A stretch of 64,000 nucleotides of DNA, taken from contig JAAEAF010003579.1 of NCBI GenBank assembly GCA_011037195.1, positions 1-64,000 of the forward strand, given 5' to 3'. Shown one piece after another: positions 10,213 through 22,046 of the stretch (the first letter of the stretch is position 1; each line of letters starts with the position of its first letter). The position numbers and the translations under genes were made by a program. The DNA is from Triatoma infestans. Lineage: Eukaryota > Arthropoda > Insecta > Hemiptera > Reduviidae. Below the pieces are notes generated by a model, which ran no database searches, had not been told where the DNA came from, and saw nothing but the letters and a program-made list of their open reading frames with translations.

Positions 10213-10442
10213 ATAGATTCTTTTAGAGGATAGTGCATAGCGACCTGGAAGATTGATTGTGCCCTCGGAAGCCTTCTCATTGCACTGCCGACCTCCGATC
10301 AGTGTTCTCTAATTACCGACAACTCAGCCCATCATCGAGCAATGAACTGTAAACGCTTAGAAAAATCTAAGCGCAGCATTATTGGATTCAAACGTGAGAC
10401 CTCTGGGAATCCAACGCGCTAACACTGAACAAATCCCTTCCC
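10213..10442 (-). mobile_element. tRNA-derived SINE, copy 2 (diverged)
   Basis: Same layout as the copy at 1180-1416, but diverged: the head near 10385-10440 still reads as a tRNA-like minus-strand segment and the body keeps GCACTGCCGACCTCCG and CAGTGTTCTCT. An 11-base near-perfect target duplication flanks it, TTGCATTACAT at 10202-10212 and TTGCATTTCAT at 10443-10453. Confidence 0.75.
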
Positions 10443-10539
10443 TTGCATTTCATTTAAGTTTTTATGGCATATTATCTGTCCGGTATGTTATTTTAACTAC
10501 TGATTTGTTCATTCCTATTTCTTTTGGATGTTGTAGAAG

Positions 10540-10770
10540 GAATGGCTAGCTTTGCTATAATGAACTGAAAGATCTATTATTGGCTCCTTTTAGAGCGTAT
10601 GCTATTGAGCTAGAGTTTGCATGTGAGTTCGCTAAACTCAAATAGCTACACAAAGCAACTACCTCTGCACGCACTAAATACATATGGCTATACATAATGA
10701 GGTTGGAGTTGACCGAGTTAGTGCTGTTCATGTTATAGTTCGCCCAGCGAAGTGATTAGTCTACCCCACC
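10540..10770. repeat. Dispersed repeat R5, copy a
   Basis: Segments such as AGATCTATTATTGGCTCC and GAGCTAGAGTTTGCATGTGA recur near 11940-12000 and 61960-62120. The family and its class are unknown. Confidence 0.5.
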
Positions 10771-11639
10771 CCCCCCCCCCCAAGTTTATTCTTTCCCTTA
10801 CTTATTGCCCTAAAAGTACGCTGTTTACAACCGTCTAAGTCTAAATCCACTTAGATTTCAAAAATGATAGAGTCTTCTGATTTTGGTGTTTTCATTTGCA
10901 TTTTTGCCATAAACATTCCATTTTTTTTATTCTCATTGTCAGATCGAAACGTTGCTTTTTTTAAAAAAGCTTAGTCTGAAAGCAGTTTCTTTAGATTATG
11001 TATCAATTGCTGGCACTGATGCCGGGCAGAAGCATATTCAAAAGCTTTAATTTTTAGCTACATTTATATTTATCTAGACTTAAGTTATTCATAACTGAGA
11101 TTTACAACCTATTTTATAAAAATCATTTAATTTGTCAACCTGTCAAATGGCCAAATACAGTAGTATTACATAAGAAAAATGTATCAAAGAAAAATGAAAC
11201 AAAAGAAACGATAAAAAAAAAATTATTAAATGAATAATATAAACATCGCAAAAGTTAAATCAAATCAATCAAATTTAAAAATCGATAGTGGTAGGTTTAG
11301 TGTTAAAATTAATTATCTTTAATTTTTCTTCTTTTAAAATAAATTTATATTTTATCACTTTTTTCTTTAAACACACAAAATAATGTAAATATGTGCAATA
11401 TAACCGAATAATACAAAAGTTTTTCATTGTATTTATCACCTTAAAGATCTTTCAAAAGTTTGGTTGTTTTAACAAAATGATCTCTAATACTCTGAATTTT
11501 AGGCAAAACAAAAAAATTGCAACGATTGCCATACTTCCTCGTGCCAAAAGTAAAAGAAAACAAAATGTATGGGCCTTTTACAACTGTGGTGGTCCTTATT
11601 GACTAAGAGCTAGTAGCGGACACTGGTGGCAAATAACAG
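10771..11639. other. AT-rich interval without a supported gene
   Basis: Contains a C-run at 10770-10781 and poly-A tracts. At 10938-10950 there is ATCGAAACGTTG, which looks like half of a decayed hammerhead motif, but no core precedes it. Confidence 0.5.
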
Positions 11640-11640
11640 A

Positions 11641-11875
11641 AACAAGAGACATTTTTCGTGGTAGTCTGCCTGCTCATTTTGTGGTCATCGACCAGTTTCG
11701 GGCGTTCGCCCATCTTCAGGATGCGTTTTTTCTGACAGTGTGACAACCCAGTCTTGCACAGAGCCCGAAACCGGTCGATGGCCACAAAATGAAGCTGGCT
11801 ACCACGGAAAATGTCTCTGATGCTTTCCAGCTCTGCGGAACCAACCACCACAACAACAGAAACATAAGGTTGCAA
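11641..11875. repeat. Hammerhead fold-back family 1, copy C (right arm shortened)
   Basis: The left arm is complete and carries a minus-strand hammerhead motif. The right arm has lost its inner half: it resumes directly at CCGAAACCGGTCGATGGCC and runs to the outer end with GCTTTCCAGCTCTGCGGAACC. Only one core is therefore intact. Confidence 0.8.
11686..11723 (-). ncRNA. Hammerhead-ribozyme-like motif, left arm of copy C
   Basis: On the minus strand: CATC, CTGAAGA, T, stem II GGGC/GCCC, GAAA, then CTGGTC ending in the GTC triplet, and GATG. One base of the palindromic stem III differs from the other copies. Confidence 0.5.
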
Positions 11876-11929
11876 AAAAGTTCGCCTTGATGTTGTTGAT
11901 TGCTTTTAACCGGACGTACATAGAAAGCG

Positions 11930-12260
11930 GTAAAAGCACACCTGGAAGATCTATTGTGGCTACTTTATGGTTCAGTATTTACATAGAAGCAAACGTCTGT
12001 GTACAAAGGAGTGTATAATTTTGTAAGTGTAAACGTTAGGGTGTACCTCTGCGGTAATCAAAAACCCATATAGTTGCATAAGTCAACTACTGAGGCAAGA
12101 ACTTTAGTCCTAGATAGTAAACTTATATCAATTAGTCGTCAGTATTGAAGAAAATCTCGACAACGAAGTTACTGTTATGGGTGCACTTATGATTTGAGAG
12201 TGTATACATATGTGAGCAGGGGGCAGGATATAGGAGGTATTGGGTCATCCTTATGTTCGG
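11930..12260. repeat. Dispersed repeat R5, copy b
   Basis: Shares CCTGGAAGATCTATTGTGGC and downstream patterns (TCGACAACGAAGTTAC-type end) with the copies near 10.55 and 61.96 kb. Non-coding. Confidence 0.45.
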
Positions 12261-12555
12261 GAGCGAGAAGTTAAGAATTTAATTTTTCTTAAGAAAATTT
12301 AATTTGTCAACTCAGAGATGATCGAGAGTTTACAGTTTCACATGAATGTCGACAGAGACATTTGACGATTTGCTAACCTTATACAAAAGCATACGAATTA
12401 TAGTAGATGCTTGTCTACCGCAGCGCGACTTTTTCTTACTTTGAGATAAGTCAACACTTAATTAAATTACCGTATTTATTACAATTTTATTTCATACAGG
12501 CCTAAAGACTCTAGCCAAAGGATAACTTAAGAACTAGTAGAAAATTTTACATTAC

Positions 12556-12717
12556 AGATCAAGATATATTTAATTTTTACTGTAGTTTCCTCAAACCAGT
12601 TGGCTTTTTCAATTCCTAAAATACTGAAGATTATCGTAATTTCGGTTGTGATGTTCCTTCAGTTTCATATTGTACAATATTTTCCTTTCTTGTACTAGTA
12701 TAATGAATTTCACAACA
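12556..12717 (+). repeat. Direct repeat, left copy
   Basis: About 160 bases starting AGATCAAGATATATTTAATT and ending TACTAGTATAATGAATTT recur with roughly 90% similarity at 13463-13624. The spacing of about 0.9 kb and the same orientation suggest terminal or subterminal repeats of one insertion. Confidence 0.8.
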
Positions 12718-13247
12718 AAATCTTCCTAGTAATTAAATTTATCCATAAATATACAAAATTTTCTAATGAAGCTGTGTAACTTTCAAGCAGGTCTTTACAA
12801 TAATATGAGAAGAAAAATTAAAAATAAAGCACTGCATTCGCATAATTCAAAAATGGAGGGTCCGATATGTTCACGTACTGCACATGTTTATATTACATGT
12901 TCAGTCCTCGAACGAGGTTACATTTGATGTCCAACAGGACGGATGTTCATTAAACTTCACACTGAAGTCCACATAATTCAAAAATATATACATTTTATAT
13001 TGCAAAAACTAAGTATCAGCATTTTAAACAAAGTAAAATAAAACCTAAAAACCGACAAAGGAAAAAAAGTTTTTCCTACTTATTATAACAATAGACAAGC
13101 TTAATTATAAGTATATTCGCTAATTTTGACGAAAACTTGGTCTCTTCAAATTTGATTTTTATGCAAAAAGTTCAATAATGAGTTTGATATTAATTGTATC
13201 AAATGTAAATGTATCCCAAAAATTGTTCCTTTAATTTTTTTGTTGTA

Positions 13248-13292
13248 GAATACTCTTGAAAATGGCAAGCAAATTGCTGAAACGTTGAGTTC
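13248..13292 (+). ncRNA. Hammerhead-ribozyme-like motif, separate family
   Basis: GAATACTC is followed by TTGAAAA in the core position, one T, a GGCAA/TTGCT stem II with a 5-base loop, GAAA, C-GTT and GAGTTC. The closing GAGT pairs with ACTC (a 4-bp stem I, extendable with one bulge). The core differs from CTGANGA at two positions, so this copy is probably decayed. Confidence 0.45.
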
Positions 13293-13462
13293 TTTTCCTT
13301 AACCATTTGTTGCTAATGAAAAAATTGTAATCTAAATATATGCAATAAAGGAAAAACAAAAATTTTTACAAGGCTGAAAATTTGGTTCATAACTTTTGAA
13401 ATTCTTTCCAGAATTTTGTAAATACAAATTAAAATCGGCCTACATCAAGAATTGAAGAATAA

Positions 13463-13624
13463 ATATCAAGATATATTTAATTTTTACTGTAGTTTTCTCA
13501 CACAGTTTGCTTTTTCAGTACCTAAAATACTGAATATTATCGTAATATTTCGGTTGTAATGTTCCTTCAGTGTCATATTGTACAATATTTCCCTTTCTTG
13601 TACTAGTATAATGAATTTTTCACC
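13463..13624 (+). repeat. Direct repeat, right copy
   Basis: Second copy of the 160-base repeat at 12556-12717. A hammerhead-like motif (13248-13292) lies between the two copies, about 170 bases upstream of this one. Confidence 0.8.
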
Positions 13625-14117
13625 ACTCGCCATATTAGGAATCGGTGCTAATAGGTCAGTAATAACAGATTAAATAAACTGTACTACTGTTGTCTAACAC
13701 TGACTGACAGGAATTGTGCCAGCGCAATTTCATTAGATACGGGAAGACAGGCAATGACTAACCGATATGTGTTGCGCCATAAACAACCACGAGAACAATA
13801 ACTATGAGTATGTAAGCAGTTCTGTCTTGTCCAGTGTGCGTTCAGCCTTACAGTATAGGATAAATGGTGTTCATGGTTATAGCTACGTTGTTCGCAAGAG
13901 CGCAAAGTTTCTGAATAAAGAGTGAATCTGGGTTGGTAAACTGTTACCTTTCAAATATTCAGCATTAGGGTATTTAGGATATTTATGTTTCTATACAATT
14001 GCATATATATTTATATGTAAATTCCCACTATAAGGAAGATTTTACACAGATATTAAACATTTCATTAAAAATGCTGACAGAAACATATTACCATTGATTC
14101 AAAGTGATATGTATTTT

Positions 14118-14298
14118 GTAGCCCTGCCTAACAAACTGACTGCCGGCCCAAATATTATAGCCCTGTCTAACAAACTGACAGCAGCCCCACAACACTATAG
14201 GCCTGTCTAATAAATTGTCTGCAGGCCCACAACATTGTAGGCCTGTCTAAAAAACTGACTGCAGGCCCATAACATTGTAGGACTGTCTAACAAACTTA
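14118..14298. repeat. 40-bp minisatellite, about 4.5 units
   Basis: A unit of 39-40 bases containing GCCTGTCTAACAAACTGACT and GCAGGCCCACAACATTGTAG is repeated four times plus a partial. It lies downstream of the mRpS11 stop and polyadenylation signal. Confidence 0.9.
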
Positions 14299-14415
14299 CT
14301 TTCTTGGACTTGGATTAAACAAATTCGTGCGACTTTTGCCACAGAGAACCTTCATATTTGTGGAGATGCGAAATAAAAGCAAAAAGATACAGTGTAAAAC
14401 GCATTAAATGCAATA

Positions 14416-14421
14416 TTTATT
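14416..14421 (-). terminator. Polyadenylation signal for mRpS11
   Basis: AATAAA on the minus strand about 150 bases after the mRpS11 stop codon. Confidence 0.55.
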
Positions 14422-14571
14422 AAACATGGAAATGCTATGCAAAAGATATTTGCTAACATCTGAAATTTTACAATACGCCTATCCAAATAAGTAACATGAA
14501 CAAAATAACTAGCAAAATTTAGTCTTTTTGTGGTCAGAATTCCAATCTAAAAGAAAGATAAAAAGCTTTCT

Positions 14572-14679
14572 CTATACTCTACGTTGCTTCCTTGGCCTTG
14601 GAGGATTCCAGGAAACTGGTGTATTATCGGTTATTGAAACAATATTTAAACCAGCCATTTGTAGACCTTTTATTGCTGA
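14572..14679 (-). CDS. mRpS11: mRpS11 exon 5 (C-terminus)
   Basis: Acceptor TTTATTTTTCAG, 35 codons and TAG. Encodes [20 protein letters not shown] and the basic proline-rich tail typical of uS11. Confidence 0.95.
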   Translation of the reverse strand, partial: SAIKGLQMAGLNIVSITDNTPVSWNPPRPRKQRRV

Positions 14680-17600
14680 CTGAAAAATAAAAAAGGTATC
14701 ATTATTTTATGCAAAGAAAAATATATTTATTATGCAGCCACTTTGAAACCTTGCAAACATGTATCAGCTGGTTCATTTTCCAGGATAAGTTCTCTTCCAA
14801 TAAAACGTGTAAATTATGCACAAAGTAATTAAGAAATTAAAACTCCACAGTAGTAACGGAGCAAGCTAATTAGAATGAACAAAAATGTGGTGAAACACTC
14901 ATACGACTTTCTCTTACTGCGAAATGACAAATTTTCTTCACATTTACAATTCTTATTAGTGTTTAAAACCGTCTGCACTTTTATGAAGAAAGTCACAAAA
15001 ACCTCAAAAACCTATTCAGTAAAGTCGCACTTCCGGTCATCCGATTTCCTTCAAACTCGGGATTTCTACAACATATTTTATTCTAATTAATATTATTTAG
15101 ATGACAGAATTGTATATTAAACTGAAATAGCACTTTAGAGGAAAACTTCCCTTCTCCTGCGCAAAAGTCCCCTTAAATGAATTTTACCGGAGAAATGTTT
15201 TAAATAAAAGTTGAGATCTTTGTATGTGTAGTTGATATATCACGTTCAAAGTAAATCATTGAAACCGTTTTCGAGAAAATCACAAAAAACAAAACGAAAA
15301 CATTCAGTAAAATGGCACTCCGTTTGATAGATTTTGTCCGAAATCTTCGTGTCTGACGTGGTAGCAGTACCTAAACGAATTCCTGCTACTTTTCGTTTTC
15401 GAATTCCTATTCTTTTCACAACACATACATACAATTTTTTAAAAACCATTTTCATTGACTCAGGGGTCCTCAAAACGTGTATTTCCGGTGAAAACTCAAT
15501 TTCGAAAATTTGGCAGCAATGGTAGTTGGAAAGGTAAAAAATTGGAATTAATACAATTACAAAATTGACAAATTATCTAATAACTTGGAAATCTTTTTTC
15601 AGAGCTCCAACATAATCATAGAAAAGTGGGGTTTGATGCTGGTAGACCCTAGTAAAGTTAGTATTCCCTGTTTAAAGAAAAACTTTGTAGTGAAAATTCA
15701 GAAAACTCAAAACCTATTCTGTAAGTCGCCTTCCGGTTAACCAATTTCGGAATTTTACTAATACTTAGTGTGTACACATTAACCATAAACTGTACTGTAG
15801 TGGTACTTTAAAGGAAACCATAACGCTACTGTTTCTCCAGAACCCCCTCCCCATTCTTCCAGGAAAACTTTCAAATAAAAGTGATGATGTAGATCGTATA
15901 CGAAGTTTAAATAAAATCGCTGGAGCCATTTTTGAGAAATTAAGAACCATTTTCGTGAAAAATAGGAAAAAATATTTAGTGAAGTCCCACTTCTGATTAA
16001 TGAATTTTGCCCGAAACCTTCGTATTGATTAAGATCTACTATCAATAGGACTAAACCAATACTTCAGTACCAAAACCGAATACCTTGTTAGAGCTTCCTG
16101 CGATTTTTCGTTTTTGCTATTATGTACACATACGCAGAGAGAGACCATTCACTAAAACATTTTTTCATACAAGGCAACCTCAAAACTTTCCAGTAAACCA
16201 GCAAGAGAAAGTAATATGAATATTTTGCAGCTTTTTAGGTCCTACTTCTGAAATATTAAATACTATAGTACTAACTAATTGGTCGGGAAATATCTGAAGG
16301 ATAGTGTCCATAACCAGACTAACACTGAGATCTTGGTACCCAGCAGGAATTACGTCTAAATACGTACAACCCTTTCATGGATCATGGTCAATATTCTGTG
16401 AAAAAGACCTAGAAAGGTAGCCGATATGTGCAGCTGTTCCACGATATATACTGTTCACGTTCCATAGGCAAATTCTAGCTCTTCTCCTCCTCATTCTAGC
16501 GCTTTCACCTTACATTCATTCACACTTATACACTGCAGACCATACAGACAGCTTCATCGTAAGTACAAACATTAAGTGAGCCGTAAAGTAGCTTTTTAGG
16601 TCGCAGTAAATTTGGTTTTATAGCCATACATACCAGACGTACATATCAGACGAGGTGTCCCTTTTCACAGAAGGTACTGAAAATTACTGTTCTCTGAATA
16701 AAGAAACAGGATCTTGAAGAACGTAGCAGGAAAAGACGGAAATGTACTGTAAACGTAATTGCCAATACTCCTAAAAATTGTGCCGTGCTTTTCTTTAGAA
16801 TAGCAACTGACCGCATCTCTCTGCAGAAATATCTTTACCCCTCTCTGCCATGTTCGCTGACTTCAGTTTTTTTTCACAACAAAATACCTACAAAAAGAAG
16901 TTCAAACGCTAAGAAGTTGACGAGAAGCTGAAGGAGGATCTTTTGGACGGCAAGTTACCCTAAGGCTGGAGCAAAGGCGGAAGTAGGAGGAAGAAAGGAA
17001 ATCACAGCAGATGTTCTAGTCCACTCCTTCCTCTATCCAATCAAAAATTTCAGTACAAAAAATTGTATAATCATACTTATTTAAAATATTCAGAAGAAAT
17101 ATGCATGAGAAACGCAATAAACATGGTGTTTCTTGAATATTAATGATCACTTTAATGAAGCTCGGCGAAGTCTATGGAAAAAAATCTGCTCGGAAGACCA
17201 TAATAGTGCATACATGTACACTTCACTAAAAACTTGCAATAAGATGGAATAGAAACAGAGATCTAAGAAGACGACCGTAATTGCATTATCACTGTAAAAT
17301 AACATGCACATACAAGAACTATGCAAAGTTAAACTGTTAGAGCAATATTGGGGTTTGGTTTAGCACATATCCCTATTTCATTACAGACAGCTGATATAAG
17401 TACACTTGATACTTTGTAGCAACATGTCTCTTCAAATCAGCATCTAAAGAAATTTAAAAGTCATATTTGATGTATGAACTTCAGAGGTTTGAACGAAAAG
17501 CAAATCGTGACAAATTTTATAAAGATAAATACAAGAATAATTCAGATTAAGAATAATGATGTGATTACCATTCTGCCAGGACCTAGGCCTCTTATGCGGA

Positions 17601-18374
17601 CTCTTACTGTATTGAAACCTTTCTTTTTAGCGTTCTGTAAAATGAAAACAGTTTAAAGTTAAGGACAACCGTTTATTCTCTTTTCTGTTAATGAAAAGAA
17701 TCTAATTCATATAATTACTGTTCCAAATGTTATTGCAGTTGCCTGTGCAGCAATGTTAGTTCCTTTCCTAGCATTCTTAAATCCTTCAGCACCGCATGTT
17801 CTAAAAGTTTTTGGTTCTCCTAAAAGAAATAAGAGGCATAGAATATTTTTATAATCAATTACCAATGAATAATAAGATTTGCAATGAAAACTTGTTACTA
17901 ACCAGTAACTGCATCGTTGAGAGATAAAATAGTATTATTTTTAGAAACTTTAATATTGCAAATAGGAATTTTTGAAAATGGTATTCCATTAAACAACATG
18001 TTTGGAGTATTTTCAGTGGGAAACATGTCCTCACGACTGTTAACAGAAACAATGAGAAAAAAAGAGGGATTAGACAAAATATTCAAGAGCTTTAAAGTTA
18101 TTTGATAATCACAAACTACCTAAAGTTTCCATATTATGTATAACTAGGATAGAATTTTAACTTACTTCTGAATTAAAGCATCAATATTTACTGCACTTTC
18201 TCCTTCTGCATCTAAATTTTTTTTAGCAATAATAAACTGTCTAGTTTTTCTTCTTTCATCTTGTTTTTGGTATATAAAACTAGTATGAATAAATCTTGTC
18301 CTTTGACTTACATTATAAAGTTGTTCACAAACTTGAAATACATGTTTTAATGGTGATAGTTTATTTAGAAACAT
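14572..18374 (-). CDS. mRpS11: Mitochondrial small ribosomal subunit protein uS11m (gene span)
   Basis: Five minus-strand exons (18166-18374, 17903-18036, 17719-17819, 17569-17634, 14572-14679) join without frame error to 205 aa. The product belongs to the uS11 family, which binds small-subunit rRNA at the platform. The N-terminus ([20 protein letters not shown]) is basic and lacks acids early on, as expected for a mitochondrial targeting sequence. Family landmarks follow in order: [55 protein letters not shown], and the C-terminal [20 protein letters not shown]. Length matches insect mRpS11. Intron 4 (2.9 kb) has been expanded by R1 and LINE-type repeats; the others are short. Confidence 0.95.
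14880..15540 (-). repeat. Dispersed repeat R1, minus orientation
   Basis: Shows R1 landmarks in reverse order: AAAGTCGCACTTCCGG, TTTTCGAGAAAATCACAAAA, GTCTGACGTGG, TTTTCGTTTTCG, CAAAACGTGTATTTCCGG, TGAAAACTCAATTTCG. It sits in intron 4 of mRpS11. Confidence 0.75.
15640..16170 (-). repeat. Dispersed repeat R1, second minus copy
   Basis: A further R1 copy with TTTCAAATAAAAGTGATGA, CGCTGGAGCCATTTTTGAG and TTTTTCGTTTTTGC-type landmarks, in the same orientation as the neighbour at 14880. Confidence 0.7.
16240..16650. repeat. Repeat R4 (LINE 3'-end-like), copy a
   Basis: Contains GCTTTTTAGGTCGCAGTAAA and TTTGGTTTTATAGCCATAC, which match 32305-32345 and, more distantly, the (TAATC)n-tailed element ending at 63875. 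Probably a decayed 3' untranslated end of a non-LTR element. Confidence 0.45.
16651..17568. other. mRpS11 intron 4, remainder
   Basis: No further exon, repeat family or RNA gene is evident. Confidence 0.5.
17569..17634 (-). CDS. mRpS11: mRpS11 exon 4
   Basis: A 22-codon exon, phase 0 on both sides, acceptor TTTTACAG, donor GTAATC. It contains [13 protein letters not shown], the glycine-rich uS11 signature that links the core to the C-terminal tail. Confidence 0.9.
17719..17819 (-). CDS. mRpS11: mRpS11 exon 3
   Basis: Acceptor TTTCTTTTAG, donor GTAATT. Encodes [20 protein letters not shown] and [13 protein letters not shown], the central uS11 core. Confidence 0.9.
17903..18036 (-). CDS. mRpS11: mRpS11 exon 2
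   Basis: Acceptor TTCTGTTAACAG, donor GTTAGT. 134 bases entering with one base and leaving one base over; carries [21 protein letters not shown], the first uS11 strand. Confidence 0.9.
18166..18374 (-). CDS. mRpS11: mRpS11 exon 1
   Basis: Start ATG at 18374; 69 codons plus two bases, ending CAGAA before GTAAGT. It encodes the targeting sequence and the poorly conserved N-terminal region. Confidence 0.9.
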
Positions 18375-21300
18375 TTTTCTAGCTTAAAGTACTATTTTAA
18401 CTTATCACATAATGAAAAATCTAACAAAACAATTAATTTCAACTCCACTCAGGTTAACCTAGTTAGGTTATATTCTGGTTTAATGCCGACCAGTAGCAGT
18501 CAACTTTCCCGCTGAACTTTAAATTTGGAATGGTTAGAAGTGAAATTATTGTTAGTCACATAAACTTCGGTTTTTCCTAAGGTAAGCATTTTGTTTATTT
18601 TGCAAAGGTTAAGTGATTATATTCTGAGCAATATTTTTTTCTATTTAAGACCAACTCACTGTGATTGCTTTGTTTTAATGTATGTATTACTTTAATGAAA
18701 GTTTTGTTTTCTGAGTTATAGTTTATATTGAAACCTTTCTAGGGTTTTAATGTTTTGTAACTGGAACTTATAAAAACTGCATTTCAAAACTTTTGTTCTT
18801 AATCAGGAATTAGCAAAGAACAAGTAATGAAAGTAATTTACTTCTCCAAGGTTTTTTTAAGATCCTAGATTCGGTAATATCCCCATTAGATTCCTCTGTA
18901 ATACTGAACCAAAAAATTATTAATTGCACAAGAATGGAACTCTTGTCCAATTCTATGCATATTTTATATAAGTTTGCACTACTTCAGAGATTAGCTTTTA
19001 ACTAATCGTGTATATATATATATTAAAGGAATGTCTAGAAGGAGATGGTGTTGACATACTATTTCACTAGATAATATTATGTAGGTACATTAGATGTAGG
19101 TACCTACTATGTAGGTACATTAGATAAGAACAACTATGTACTTAAATAGAATTTCTATCTCTAGCATTGCCTTCATGAATAAGAAAACTTTATATTTCTA
19201 ATAATAGATAATACATTAGACTTACAATAATCATTAGACCCAATAAGCTAAGTAAAATCTTAAGTAAAAGAATTAAGCTCAAGTAAAACCTCATGTAAGG
19301 CAAAGAGTAACTCTTTAACTTCTTCAGAGGGATCAAGGTAGATCAAGCTAATTATGAAATATTCTGTAACTATCCTGTCTTTTAAAAATAAACAAAAATT
19401 ATTTTTTTCTAAGATAACAAAGTATTCGAACTTTTGATTGATAAAAATTAATAGACCACCTTTTGCTCTGCCTTTTATTTTTTTCTTTCAAAGCGTTTGA
19501 CTGACAAAACATATCATTGTTAAGAAAATTGGAGGATGGTAATGTCAGAGGAGAACCAACTTTTACATACCCAAATAAAGCTGTTCGAAAATCACTAACA
19601 AGTTTTAAGTTTGACTGTTAGTTGTTAGGATGGATATTTTTTCTGTGATAAACTAGCAAGAATAGCAATAAATGATTGTTACCTTCACGCTGCAACACTA
19701 GATTATGATTATTTGTCCATGGAAGGGATGCAAATTCCATTCTATTCAGAGCTTTTCAAGCCCTATTTATCGTTAGCCCAAAGTAAAATAATAACAAACT
19801 GATCAAGTCCAAATCTCAAATCCAAGCAATTTGTCATAAGAAGTATTTTTTCTTCAATTTGGCAAGTTCTATAGACGACATAAATAAGCAAATGATTGAA
19901 GCTGAAATTAATTCTTTACTTGAAATTAATTTTTAATCACAGTTGACAAAGTTGAAAAGGATATACGCCCTCACACACAAAAATAGAACAAAATTCTTCA
20001 CCTTGCCACTTTATTTAAATCTTTTTCTATTTTTTTTGGTTTGTTTTTGATCTTCCAAGTGATATTTTAGAAAAATTATAATATTATTTTCTTTTTGTTT
20101 TCCACATGCTTTACATAGAGGATTACAAATTAATGAGAGTGATAGAAATTAACTTTTTTTATATGATTATATTTTATATCTTTATTTTAGCTTATAATAA
20201 TACTAAACTATTATAATATAATTATATTACTATGAAAATTTGGGAGAAAGAGGAGCAAGGAAACAGGAAGGGGCAATTATCAAAGGGAATTATATCAATA
20301 TGCAGAACCACTACTAAATTTATGTTTTTTGTGGCTTTTGAATTTAATGCCAGATTTATAACATTTTCTTTTTTTTCTTCTTAATTCTTTTATAGGCATA
20401 ATATAAAGCATAATACCATTGCATTTTTTTTTTTAAATTGAAAACTTATAAAAGAAAAAAAAATTAAATTAAAAAGACGACACTATACATACTTTGTATA
20501 AATGTATATGATAACATAAATTAACTCTTAAAAGTTATTCTATCAGTATTATTTTACAAAGAGCTTCTTTTTTTTCTTTTTTTTAAACATTTTGATTACA
20601 CACATTAATAAAAAAAAAATTATTGTATACAATAAACTTTCAATGAGTCTAGGGCTTCAATGAATGAATGAATGAATAAATTTTCAATGATTACATTCTT
20701 TTTTCCGAAATTTCCTTATTTTTAGGGAATCAGTGCATCGGTAACTTGCGAGTATTTAATGAAAGAACTATGTATTTAATATGTTTTTCTTTACTTCAAA
20801 TATAATTAAATTAAATTAAATATTCATTGTATAAAATTAAGACTAAAACTAGAACATATATCTTTATCATTAATATTATTAGTTTTTTTAAATTCTCTTT
20901 GACTTTATTTGTAGAATGAAAATAATTGTTTAATGAGAAATATTTTGGGAGAAAGTACAATTTTTGTGAAAAAATAGTCGCTTTTTTAATCTTTGTTTAT
21001 TTTATTTTGAAACTTTTGCTTTCTGGTTCTTGAAATATTGCATTTCCTCTAAAATTATTTATTATTTTTTTATTTATCAAAAACATAAACTGTACTGAAA
21101 AATAACTGAGTCTTATACAATTCTGATGGTTCCTTTTGAAGGTTAGGGATTTGATCAACAAGGATGGCTAGAGAGAAATAAAAAAATATGTGTCCGGATA
21201 TAAAATGTTTAAAAAATCATTTACAGTTTATAACATAGAACCAGAGCATCGGTTTTTCCAACCTTAGGGGGTGCCTTATAGAGGATCAATTAGATGGAAT

Positions 21301-22046
21301 GGTAGGGATTGGCAATAGCCAATACCCGCCACCTTGACCCTACTAGGGATGTTTTGACACTCAAATATACATGAGCTACTCTTTTTTGATAAAAATTAGG
21401 AGTAAGGATAATTATTCTATATGAAGACTTTTGTGGTTTTGAAATTTTCAACTTTTCTACCTACAGAAATTAGAGTTGCAGACAAATAAGCTTTCCTCAC
21501 TAAATGACATAACACATGCAGCACAGTTTATTCTTCTTTCGGGCAGAATTCCTCTCACTCTGTCTGTCTTTCTCTCACTCTCTCTCTCCTGGGATTTATT
21601 GCTACTCATAAGTGCAATGTGCCGAAAGAGGGGTAGTAGTTTTGAGAGGAGTTATTAAGAGCGCCCCGGGAAGAACTAAGCGCCTCCTTGTTGTCATTGT
21701 GACCTGAATGCTGAGACACCTAAAACAGTGAAACCTCTACCCACTATCATCAAGATAGTGATGATATCCAAGCAGATTTCTATATGAAAGCCTTCTGGGA
21801 AGTTCATTATTTATTTTATAGACTATACAAATGAGAAGCGGTAACCATCGATTTATTCTGGTACTTTCTCTTTCGGATTTCGAAAGAAACTAAAAACTTC
21901 AAAAACCGTAAGCACTAAATATTATTTTGTAAGATTACGAGGTAAGTGGAGGAAAAATAGGTAAGTCAATTGAAACTAATGAATAATCTTCATTAAGATA
22001 ATTCTATTTTCTATTAATTGTTAATTAATTAAATTTTTCCATAATT
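18375..22046. other. Long AT-rich interval, no supported gene
   Basis: The first 200 bases are the mRpS11 5' flank and contain CCTAACTAGGTTAACC read on the minus strand. Beyond that there are poly-A/T tracts, a local duplication of ATGTAGGTACATTAGAT near 19080-19125 and a CTCTC-rich run at 21555-21590. Open frames are short and lack splice or family support. Confidence 0.55.

Noticed and set aside
10915..10960. Another hammerhead motif (ATCGAAACGTTG)
   Set aside because: There is no CTGANGA-like core or stem II partner upstream. At most it is a worn fragment.
14118..14298. CRISPR-like array
   Set aside because: The whole 40-base unit is repeated with no unique spacers, and the context is eukaryotic. 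It is a minisatellite.
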